DNA of 64,000 bases, taken from NCBI RefSeq assembly GCF_048771995.1, contig NC_133044.1, forward strand, positions 640,001 through 704,000, given 5' to 3'. Source of the DNA: Taeniopygia guttata. Its lineage: Eukaryota; Chordata; Aves; Passeriformes; Estrildidae. A program made the position numbers and the translations under genes. The stretch's first letter is position 1, and each line of letters starts with the position of its first letter. Of this stretch, positions 21,301 through 33,300 are shown piece after piece. Under the pieces are notes generated by a model. The model was not told the origin of the DNA. It worked only from the letters and a program-made list of their open reading frames with translations, and searched no databases.

Positions 21301-24300
21301 ACAATCTCTCTATTTCTGAAGGAATTCCTGAGATTTTTGTTTTAAAGGGCATCAGCTATATGTGCAGTGCTTGGACTTTCATACTTGCTTTTAATACTCA
21401 GACACTTTTGGACACTTTCCAAGCTGCTCCAGTCTCTCCCCATTAGCTTACAAGGTTACAGGGGGGTCTGGGACACCTCAGGATGGCTAGAACTCCCAGT
21501 GGCCCTGGAGAAACCCAGCCCTGCTCCTGCCAGCCACCACCCACATGAACAGACTCCTCAGCACAGAGGGAACACCCCACACTCCAGCACATGCTGCAGC
21601 TTCCTCAGAAAGCTGCATGAATGTGTCTTAACTTCATTGCAGAGACACTGGGCAATGCATAGCCAAAGCCACTAGATGGTTAGATGTGAAATTCCTGTAC
21701 CAAGAGGCATCTCTGCCAGCTGTCTGAGGTCATAGATAAGCACCCCCTGACTTTAACCCTTGAAGCATCAGTATTCCTTTGCCTTGCGTGTGTCATCCTA
21801 GAAAATACCAGGTGCAACCAAATAAAACCCTGTGGTTCTTTGGCAGGCCAAGCTCCTGCACAGTTAACAGAAGCTCTGGGATAGGAGGGCCCATGGAGAA
21901 CCTCCAGAGGCTGCCCAAGGATGGCCAACAGGGAGCTGACAAGCACAGGTTCTTCTTTCTCAGCAAGGCACTGCAGACACCCGTGCGAGACTCTCTTACC
22001 GAACCTAAAAAGAAAAAAAGATACTTTTAGGCACTGATACTCCTGTGACAGGTACACACGTTGCTAGAGCAGCATGTGCTGTCAGGTTTACAGACACCTT
22101 TGGCTTTGAGCAGGCTCCCGAGCTTGCTGTATTGCCAATATTTTCCTGCCGACAAAGGGCAGCCTTTGCCGGGGAGAGCCCCTGCTCCAGTCGCGGAGGA
22201 AACTTACTTTATTGGAGGAACTTCGTCTATCCTGTTGCCCAGCTGAGACTCGTGGGACTTGCTCCTGGTGAGGGTGGGGAAGTTGGGCAGCAGCTGGAAC
22301 ACCTTGCGGCACGGGGGCGGCGGCGTCCGCGGCGGCTTCAGGCGGTGCCGGCGCTTGGGCTGCGGCGTGGCCGGGGGGGTGACGGTGATGCTGTGCGGAG
22401 TCCTGGGCCTGCCCCCGGCCGCGGGCAGCGCCAGCGGCTCCAGCAGGGTCTCTGCCGGGGGACAGGGCCCGTGGCTCGGGGCCGGCTCGCAGGGCGCGGA
22501 CACGGAGCGCGGCTGCTGCTGGCCGCCCTTGGCCGCGGCGCTCGGGGACCAGGCGGGGTCCGGCTGCGAGCAGGAGCTGTCCCGGCGCTCGGGCAGGGCC
22601 ATCGGCACATCGTCCCGCAGCTCCCCTCCTGTCCAAAGCAGCGGCGATAGCGTTAGTGACGGCCAGGCAGGAGGGCACTGGGACCGAGCCCGGCCCGGGC
22701 CGCTCTGGGCCCCCAGACGCTCCTCGGCAGGGCTGTGCTGCCCATTTCACCTGGCAATGCTCTCCCCTGAGCCTCAGCAGGGCCCCAGGCTGGGAAAACT
22801 CGGCACAGGCCCTGATTTGATCTTTTGAGAGACATATACCTGGGTTTTTAAAATGCCATTTATTTCTAAGGGGCGAATGCTGTAACTCCTGAGCAATGGC
22901 TGGTTTATACAGTGTGGATGGGAAATATTTGACAGCCTGGGACAAGAAAGATTAGAAAATAGGAAACGTGAGACTGAGCTGTTTGCTGAGCTTTTCCATT
23001 AACTAATCTTTACCATTTGTAAATGGATGAACTGTCATAATATCAACAGGAAACATCACCTTTCAGTGACAGATTGATAACTGCTACAAAGAAAGATGTG
23101 GTGCATGTGAGTACCAGTCTGCAGGGAGAGGCTCTTGTACAAACAGATTTTACAGTGCTGTGGAAGTGCTAGGGGAAGGTTTCTCTCTGAGCTGGCAATA
23201 TATGGGGAAGGCATCACCTACAAGGAATCTGGTTGTATTTAAGTAAGTCAAGGATTTGTACTGACCCATGGGGAATGAACTAGAGCATTAGACACAATTC
23301 TGAACAGAAAGGGTTAATAAGGATATAGTCTACAGAGTAGGAGAGGATTCTACATGCATTTATTTCCATTTATTTATCTGACTTGATGTCCAAACCAAAC
23401 CCAACTGCCAGCTCTAGACAGGTTTGATCAGTGCACCTTCGTGCACATGCCAGAGCCACAGGCTGGTCACAGAACATGCCCAACCAGTGTCTGCAAGGCA
23501 GCAGCTGGGGCTGGGCTGCTGGGACACCAGTGCCACAGCAGGACACGGCAGGCTGTACCTGACTCCGTCACCTTCCGCAGGCAGCTCAGGGCCCCGTTCA
23601 GCCTGGAGCACTCCTCATCCCTGGCTCCACATCTCTTCATTGTTTCTTTCACCTTTGACTCATTCATTTCTAGTAAGGCATCCAGGGTCAGCTCCTCTGG
23701 TATTCTCTGCAGGAAAACAAGAGAGACCCTTTTTGTTGCTCTCTGTGTGTATGTAAGAGTGTCACCTGTCGTGTACTTTCAGCAGTGGCACTGTCTCACT
23801 GCCCGGGCTGACTCGTGGCTCACTCCTTTTGGCAGTGCTCCTCTCTGGCACAGCCAGCAGTGCCCACAGCTGCTCTCTCCCGTGCCTGGGGTGTGAGTGT
23901 GCTCTGCACCTCCAGGACTGGTCATCCTCTGCTATTCCATTTAGGATTACAGGGGATCAAAATACTCCTCCCCTCATGGAAAATTTTTGCAAGGCTACTA
24001 ATGAAAGTTGATCTTTTTCATTAAAAATAGGGCCAGAAATAAAACAGGTCTAACCTGAAAAAGAGTCAGATAAGAGTGTTAGGCTTTTTAGTACTGAAGT
24101 GAACAGCAGAAACTATGAGAAAAGCTACTTCTTTATTTGAACAAAAAAGAAATGTTTGGACAAAGATAGTGGCCTCCTCCTCAAGCAGTTTTTCCTTCAT
24201 CAGAGAACCAGCTTTACCCATATCCTGCCTGGAGAGATATCTGTGCAGAACTCCTAAATCTTAATACACCAAAGCCCCACAGTGCTAAGGCTCACATCAG

Positions 24301-27300
24301 GCAGACACAAAAGATACAAGAGCCTGGAAAGCACAAAATGATCTGGTATTTCCTGACACAGAACTGAGCTGTGTTTCTCTCTCCTCCCCCATTCAAATGT
24401 TTCCAGTGTAAGTCTGCAGCAATTGTGGTTAATAAACAAAACCAGGATACTTAGCCCAGTTACCCAGGAATTTCCCTGTAAAGTTCTGCCTAAACAAACC
24501 TCCCTGTTGCCTATTCTCACAATGAGATCACAAATTTCACAATATTTGGCCTTTATCCTAAAGTTTCAACTCCTGGAATCAAGCTATATAAAAGGCTTTG
24601 AACTTTATTTGAAGGGGAAACTCAAAAGTGTGTCTCACTGCTTGGTGAAACAAAAGCTTGGAATCCTCTAGTCCTCAAACCCCACTTCTGACTCAAAGCA
24701 AATGTGAATGTGTTGAATGTCCTTTAACAATTGCATCTTTCTTAACCCAGACTCTTGCTTTGAGAGCTGACGCAGGACTTTCAGCTGTGACAGTGCTCAT
24801 CAGCCCCAACCTTTGGAGCTCTGTAGGTGGCAACACAAAGAGTTTCCTATTTTAGTAACTGTGGCATGGAGCAAACAAAAAGAAAAAATTAAGAAAGGGC
24901 AGAAGTCTAAGAAACACATCCTGTATCTTCTGTCACATGCCCTGAACTGGATGAAACACAAAACACAGCTGACTCAAGGGGAGACCAGGAATTTAAATGA
25001 GCAGTAAGCACGAAGCAGGACCAGAGCAGAGCCAGGGTTCAATGAAGTTTGGGTAGATTTTCTTTTTTTTTCTGTAACTAATCTTTGCAGAGTAGCAAAA
25101 GCACAGACATAACAACTGATGCTGAGTATTATTCATTTTTCTGCACATCTGCACCATGAGGATGCAGGAATAAGACTGCCTCAAAAGCTCATTCCTAAAT
25201 GACTTGGATAAATTTCAGAAAGAAATTTCAGTGCAAAATCTATCTCCTGGGATTCCCTGCCCTGTTATCACACTCCAAAAAACGAAACTCCCAGGGGTCC
25301 AGATGCTCAGAGGTGGACCTGTAACGTGTTTCCACAATTCCAACACCCCAGCATGAAGGCAGCACAGTTTGCTCACAGAGCCCCAGCTGAGCCGGGCTGG
25401 TGACACCAGAATTGCACCAAGTCTCCCTCACAGTCAGTCCTTTCCTCAGCACCCCCTGGATTCCATTCCCTGGCAGCTCACAGAAGCAGCTTTGTTCTGC
25501 CACACAGGCCCCCAGCCTCAGGGGACACCAGCACTCTAAAGGGGACAGGGGCAAACAGGGACCAAGGTTTAGTGGGACACAGAGAGCTTTTTACCGTGCC
25601 CAGGTGCTCCTGGAGCCAGGAAGCCAATGGTGCCCTGTTAAGCACAAGGAAAAGCCAATGTCTTAAAAAAAACATTTATCCTGTTCTGTACTGTTATAAG
25701 GGTGCTAGGGTAAGTGGGATTACAGTGATGCCATTTTTGAATTACCTTGAAACATTTCCTCACTCTCACCATTCCCCCTTAGAAAACAACACAGACTACA
25801 CACCCATTGCTGTAGGCAGGAGTCATAATATCAACGGATATTAACATTAACATTAACATTAATAATTCCAGATCTCAGCAGGAGCTCCCTGGTTCCATCA
25901 CCCAGGACTCCCTCACTTCCCAAACTTTCATGCACACATGTAACCAGGAATTTATCAGAGCTGTTAGTAAGTGAGCTGGTAAAGTGGAAGAAACCACGGT
26001 TTCCTTGGGAGAGCAGAGCTTTCCCACCACAGCCAGTGGTAGCTGGAATGCAGGCCTGGCTGGGGTGGGACTGGTGGCAGCACAGCTGGGGATCTGGTTT
26101 CTCAAAGCCTAATCTGTGGCAGGAACCAACCTTCAGGCTGGATCAAGGATTCAAGCCTTCCTGGTTGCAGAGAAAACAATATTTTTAAGATGCCAAGCTA
26201 CTGAGCACTTTAGAAGTGTCAGGGCATTCTTCCTTTGCCCCATCCTTTGGAGGACACATCTCTCTCTGCCCAGAGCTGGTCTGTGATGGTCCCCACAAAG
26301 CCCAGCTCTGCACCCCCAGCTCAGCTCTCACACAGACCCTGCCTAAGAGGACTGCACCCACACACAAAGCCCAAGCTCCTCTTCTGCTCAGCAGCTTAAT
26401 TTTAGAAAGACAGAATAGCAAGTTGTAGGAAAGTAGAAAGTACAGAAAAGGAGATTATATTTAAACGATCCCAGTGACCTTGAGCTGGGAGAGCTCAGAC
26501 TTTCTGAACCTGCTGCCAGCCCCCATGACACGCGACAAAAGAAATAAGCCTTCGAAGAGGGGGAGGGAGGGCAACTAAGAGGCTTTCTTTAAACAGCCAC
26601 TCATGTGCTGCACATATGTGGTGGCTTAATGTGCAACTGGTCAACCTGATCCCTGTAAGATTGGCCTGCTCTGCCTTGGCTGTGTGTCACCCCCCAGGCA
26701 GTGTGACAGTGAGGAGGGTCACTAGTTCAGGGTGGCTCTCAAACAGGTTCTGCTGCTGCCCTGGCTCAGCTGCTGGGCGGGGAGAAGGGCCCCTGCTCAG
26801 GGGCATGTGGGGGGCTCCAGCCCCTCAGTGCAGCTCTGGGCCCTTGCACAAGGGTTACTGCCACTCTTCACCACTGAGGGTGAGAAATGTGGGTCCAGCT
26901 GACCTCTCTTTACCGGCTTCTTCAGTGGGTGCTGAGGCTTTTTTAAAAAACAGCTTTAAAAATGCAGATTAAAGGCTTGCATTAGGACCAAGCTCAACAC
27001 CCCCTCCCTAGGCACACCTTGTCTTGACAGGGAGAGCTGCAAGATATCCAGACAGTACTCTACTAATAAGGTCAGAATTAAAAACAGAAAAAGCAGGAGA
27101 AGACAGAATCTGCTTTCAATCTTCAGCACCTCATAACTGCCAGCAAAATCTAAAGCCTAACCATGCACTGCTCAGCAGAAGGGATGCTAAAAAGTCCCAA
27201 GCAGGAAATTATTCCTCCCTACAACAGGTAAGAGGACTTTTCCCTGAAGCCCTCCTGCTTATCAGGCACAGACTGCACTTCATGGTGCTCGTGTCTAAAG

Positions 27301-30300
27301 AGAGAAAAGTGAGTCCCAATGCATCCAAGGAGCCATCCAAGGATCAGTCTCAATTAGTCCAGGTGAAGAGTTCACAACAGTCTTTAATCTTGTCTGGTGT
27401 CCAACTTAAATCCCTGAAACATGGCAAAAATGCTGGTATCTAACACAGTGGAGGGGTTATTTTTAGTAAAGATTCCACCCTGCAGATAAGCCTAGGTAGC
27501 TAATGCTGCTGCAGGCACTCTGCAAAATCAGCCTGACCTGCTCCTTGACCCAGTAGCCACAGCTCTTCCTGTAAAGCTGGACAGTTGTCAAGACCCCAAA
27601 TGTCTCCTCTTAAATCAAGACATCCCCTCTCCAATCATACTCCTGTAAAGCAGCAGATGCTAGAAGAGAAAGCCCGTTACATAAGGTGCTTAAATTCCCA
27701 CTGATAGCTCTAAGCAAAGTATGTAAAGATGCTCTTGAGAACATCTTGTGCCTGCTAGTCGTTACTTTGCAGTGCTTTTCTGGTGCCCAGCAATGAAGGT
27801 ACTGAAAAATCGCTGTATTATTAAATTCCTGGAGATTTTATGGGCATTCTGGAAAGCCTCTCACTTGAAATCTCCAGCTTGCATTAAGCTGTGAGCATAA
27901 ACAGGCCATGGTTCCACCTAACATCACCCTCCTCACTGTTCCACCTCGCAGCAGAGGCTGGAGCAGAGCTGACAGGCTCAGGGCATTCTGTCCAGCTGGC
28001 TCTCTGGGGACAGGAGAGCTGCTGTCACTACTCTTCTGTGGCAGACAGGTGCAGCAGTTGCAGATCCCTCAGGCTGACTTCAAGCCATGAAGGGTTCAGA
28101 GTGCCCAAGGCTGGAGGGGCACCTGGAGCCCTCGGCAGGGAAGGGGAGCCCTGGCAGTGGTAGGGGCTATCTTCCAGGAGCTATCTTCCAGGAGCTGTTT
28201 ACACTGGGGAGAGGCCTTCAGCAGGAGCACTGAAGGAATTTTATAGCTCAAGGAAGCCTGCAGGACAGAATTAATTTGCATACACACAATTAGCACATCC
28301 AGGATCTCTGCTATCTGGTGGGCCAGCTAGAGCTCCTGCTGCCAGACCCATGGAAATCCCCAAACAGCCACAGTCCTCATGGTCTTTTCATGCAGATATG
28401 CTGACAGAAAAAGATGAGAGGATACAGCTGGGGAAACCTGATAGGCGTAGGCAGATCTGCCTCTTCTATCCCCCATCCAAAGGATGCACTCACAAAAAGC
28501 CCTCACAACTCCTCCAATGACAGATCTGCTACCAGCTGGCCCCTGTGCAAACAGAACCTTCTGCCCTGGGCTCACAGCAGCAGCCCCAGAGCCCTGGCTC
28601 ACCCCTGACAGGGGCATTTGCACAGGGGCAGCACAAGGCTCCGGGCAGACAGACAATCCCTGCTCAAGGCACGAGCCCTTCCTGCTTTGCTCCGCTGTGT
28701 CCAGCACTGCTCCTGCCTCGCTCAGCTCTGCAGTTCCTTGGCATCAATGCTGATGGGGATGGGCTTCACAGGCAGGCAGGGGGTATCCCACAAAAGGGTA
28801 CAAGGGTACAATGGGGACTCAAATCCGTTCCAAAAGGAACAGCCACAAAGCAGCCCCAGCCACAGCCCTGTTCCACCTGCTCCCAGTCTCCCTGGTGACA
28901 CAGCCCTGCTCATGGCCAGACCCCGGGGCAGGATGTGCCCCTCCCTGTGCAGGACAGTTACCCACTCTAAAAACAGCTTTCCAAGCTTGACTGACTGGCA
29001 CCCCTGCTCTACAGCCAGCAGGGCTGGCCCAGACATGCTTCAGAAGATGATAAGATGCCTCTGTTCTTAAGTTAGTTTTTAAGACAGTGACAAGTTACAT
29101 GTGGGAACAAATACAATAGTTATGTTTCTGGGAAGCAAAGTGATAAAGGCAGAGAAAATTGCTTTCTGGGCTGAAGAAAATAAGCCAAAAGAATTTTTTT
29201 GGTCTCTTCTATTTGGCAGACATACTTCAAGCTCAGAACCCAGTAAATAGCTCTGCAAGGGACTTCTTCCATCAGCTCAAGAGTGGAGAGAGCACCCTGT
29301 TCTCATCCTCCTTCCCTCCCACTGCCCTCCCAATTCCTGACTCCAACTCCCAAGGTAAGCAGGACAATCCAGATCAATGTATTCTTCTAGGATCATTTTC
29401 AGAGCAACTTGTACCCACTCAAGATGACTACATAGCATAAACACCTTCTGTCTGTAAGGCTCCTTACCCTGTCTTTTCTAGGTCTCAGTTCAAGTACCTC
29501 TTTGCTCACTTTCATCCCACCATATTTAACCATTTATACATATTTTTTGGTATTAAACTACACATACAATCTGTCTCTAGAATTAATCAATCTCTAGAAC
29601 TGATCAGATTCTAGAACTCCTCAGCAAAAACAAGGACTCCAGCATTCCCTAGAAATATACTTAAACAGCAAGTTACAGCACCACATTAGCCCAGCTCCAA
29701 AGCAGAGCTTGCTACCACTTTCTATGATAAAAATCTGTCTGGCATCTGATTAGAGAACAGTAACAAAGCCACAGAAACAGCCCAGGTCGGGTGGCAGGTT
29801 CCAGGTTCCTTACCCCTCGGAACTGTGCATTGGCACAGAGGATCCCAGAGAGGGGCTGGCAGTGCCCACCTACCTGCAGGCCCGCGAGGTCGGCGCAGCC
29901 CAGCCCGCGCACCCGGCGCAGCGTCACCGGCTCGCTGCTGTCTGCGCTCTCGGCAGCTTTAGCTGTTGCCCAGCGCCATAAACACTGCATTGTTACTGCT
30001 GTAATCTCTTCCAGAACTAAAGGATTTTACAGGCAGTCATTATTCTCATTTTAAATATAGGTTTTCAAAGAAATAAAGGAGCCCAGCAATTATAATCACC
30101 AGAGCTTTCGAGCTTCACAATGTCTAGAGCAAGTCACTGAGCAAAAATAGTCTTCACTCAGGAGTAGAGGAGTCAGCAGATATTCTAAATTGGAGCTGCT
30201 GCTCTATTTCTGACAGGAAAGCCTGGGAGCTTCTGTGCTTCCCTGCATGGCAGCTTTATTTGGGAGAGGACTGGGGGGAGCGAGGCAATGGGAGGGGAGA

Positions 30301-33300
30301 CAGATAAACAGAGCATTGTTCCTCTCACTGCTGAGCTAAAGAACTCCTGCAATTAGGCTGCTTTTCAACAGTGTTATGTCACAGATTAGCACAGTCTTGA
30401 AAATACTCCCTCCAGTAGCACTGTAGCACTAGAAATGCAAAGGGAATCAGAACCCTTAAAAAAGCAAAACTCCCATCAACGCAGGCCTTTCTCCTGATTT
30501 GTCCCTGAGAGGCAGCAGGCACAGAGAGCCCTCCACTGCACCTCCTCCTGTGCCAGACCTGCTGTCCTGTTCAGCTCTCAGACGTGCCCAGGGCAGGGCT
30601 CTGAGACAGCTCTTCTGAGACTCCACAGGTACCTGGCAACCTCTCCAACTAGTTTCAGAGTCTAAACGGTGCAAGAAGAGAGGGCTGTGACCACACTGTG
30701 ACACTTGTGCAGTCTTCCTCCACTCTGCACCATTTTTTGGAAGCCTTAAGAAGCAAACCCAGCATGCCTATTTCCATTTTACAGCGAGCTAGCAGTATCT
30801 GAGATGGGAAGCTGTTCCCAGTAGCACAGAGCCAGAACCACTCGAGGGTCCCCATTTTCACAGTGTGACCTGCTCAACCCAGTCTGCAAAGGCTCCTCCC
30901 CATCCTGTCACAGGCAGGCAGCATGCACAAAGCAGGACACCACTCTAGATTTTGTAATAACTAACCTATTAAAGCTCCTTCTGTCAGTGATTTCCATTTT
31001 GAAAGCTTTCAGCTGAGATGCAGTTCAACATGCTGTATGAAATCTAAACAAGAGCAGGAATGATCCCGTGATACCTGAGACATTTCTGAAAGGTAACTCA
31101 TCCCAGACAGCCCTCAGCACTGTGCTGATGTCAGTGTCCAACACCAACAGTAGCTGCATGGCTATTTTTTGAGCAGTGAAATAACAGAACCAAAAAAAAT
31201 AAAAAACCACTGCAAGAGCAGAGCACTTAGTTTATTAGCCCAGCAATTTCCACTTCCCTAGCTCACAGCCTGTTCCAGCATGCCTACTCAGAAATTATTT
31301 TAATGACCCACAGGGTGTTGCAGTTCTGCTGTCCAGCTAATACAAGTGTTACAGAAGCTGCCTGCAGCTGCATGAAATGGATGCAGAACCCTTAAAAGAT
31401 TACCATACTTTCAGAATCACAGGGGAATTTCAGTGCTTTGTAAACTTCTTACAGTTCTGTCCCAGAAGGAACAGAGCTCATTCAATTGGACACTGCTTGG
31501 GAGGGAGCAGCAAGAGCACACAAATCAAAAAAGATCTGGGAAATTCTTTCTGCCTTAGACCAAACCCGAATTTGTTCACCCCTTTCAGTGACCACACATA
31601 CAGAAGGGCAGTCTCAACCCTCTCTGCTCCTTAAATTAGCAGGATGTGGCAGATTTGAACTGTCCACCTCCCTCCCCGCTTTTCTTCACTTCTTCCCTGC
31701 TCCCCCCCACTCCTTTCTGTAGGCATCACAAAGGATTTATAAATGAGCTACAAAGACATTCTTTTAGACTCAGGCAATTCCAGTAACCTTAGAAACCAAC
31801 ACTAGCTGGGAGCCTGGCAGTTTGGCCACAGCAACAGGCTGCTTTTGTCCTCTCATTGTCACTGCTGCACCTTTGGCTGTGCCACCCAAAACCTTGCTGG
31901 GCTGGAAGGCAACAGCACCATTACATTCAAAATGAACAGTAGGAAATAAAAGGAACAACTTGATCCTGAACCCATCCTGTTTCACCAGAGACCACTTAGT
32001 TACATCAGAACCAAGCTGGAATAACTTCCATGAAAATTTGTGGAATTCTTCACCCAGGAAGATTCCTGCTGAGGTCAAAGAAAAATTTTAGTTGCTCAGC
32101 GATCAAAGGAAACTGAATGAGAACATTGTGACCTAGCCTGCAGAGGCAAAAATGGAAAAAATAATAGAAAATACCTTTTCTGCCTTGTTTAGCTGTCAGT
32201 GGACTGAGCTCTACGTGTGTGTGCATGTGTGTGTGTGAGAGAGAGAGAGAGATTGTAACAATGGTCCTGTTTTGGCTAATGCTGGACACAGAACACAGTG
32301 CAGCACAGTACTATTAGTATCAAAAAGGTAGTAAGTGATTAAGTCCTGCTGTGGCTCTCAGACCCAGCAGGCAGCTGGGAACGTACTGAAGGGCCAGGAG
32401 GGCTCTGTGAGGGCCGAGTCCCCCCCCTACCTGCACCACCTCCTTCCTGACGTTGACGATGTCCAGCCAGTCGTTGAAGCGGGGGTAGCTGTTGAGCTCG
32501 GCGGTGCGGTCGCTCAGGGGCACGCTCAGCTTGCACTGCCGCTGCCGGTGGATGTAGTCAATCAGCTTCACCTGGGGATGCAGAACACAAACTGTGACTT
32601 CCTCGGCACGGGCTGACCCTTCCCAGGCTCTGCTCGTACACGGGGCACGCTGGCTTGTGAGCAGGGCCCTTTCATGACATAGAAGTGACATCCTCCTGTG
32701 AGCTCTCGGGGGAAATCAACACAGTGCATTTCCCTCACACTGAGCATCTAAACCCCCATCAACTGCAGTTCTGAGGCAGGAATAGCCAAAGTATCAAACG
32801 ACTCTGAGGCCTGTTATCTGATGGGCATTTCTATTACAAAATCAACATTAAAACCAGCTAACTTAAAAGAACAAAAATTCAGGCAGTTGGACTAGATGAT
32901 TTCTGTGTATCTTCTATCCTAAAGTTTTATACCAAAGCTTTTATCACCTGACCATCTCATGGCAAATGCACTACACAGAATTCTTCATTTTAGGCACAAA
33001 AGAATAAAATAGCAAAAAGGAGTATTGTTTATGCCTTATGTTTGCTTATCAAAAAGAAAATACTCTCCAAAGATTGCTCACTGTGTCACACATTCCCATG
33101 AGGCAGGCTTAAGCTTCAAAACTTTCCTAACAAAACAATGCCTCAAAGCAAGTTAGTTGATGCATGATTTATAAACCATGTTCTTAGTCAACAAATTTTA
33201 GCATCTGGGACATGATCAGACTAAAAGTGCAAAGGAAAAAACAAACATGGATTCTTTGACCATTATGATGTGTCCCCTCTTACAGTTTAAGTGTTTTCCT

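Larger units (their letters stand above)
23707..32430 (-). other. KSR1: KSR1 intron 2 (8.7 kb)
   Basis: No conserved exon was recognised. It contains a short ATTAAC repeat (about 25842-25862), a 14-bp tandem duplication at about 28168-28195, a CpG-rich exon-like islet at 29872-29972, and a TG/AG microsatellite at 32214-32253. Confidence 0.6.

Noticed and set aside
22045-22945. Long ORFs on both strands around KSR1 exon 22208-22628
   Set aside because: The minus-strand frame that matches KSR1 explains the region. The others are GC-driven shadows extending into introns.
32214-32253. Z-DNA-forming or regulatory role for the TG/AG tract
   Set aside because: The tract is short and interrupted. 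Such microsatellites are common and nothing nearby supports a function.
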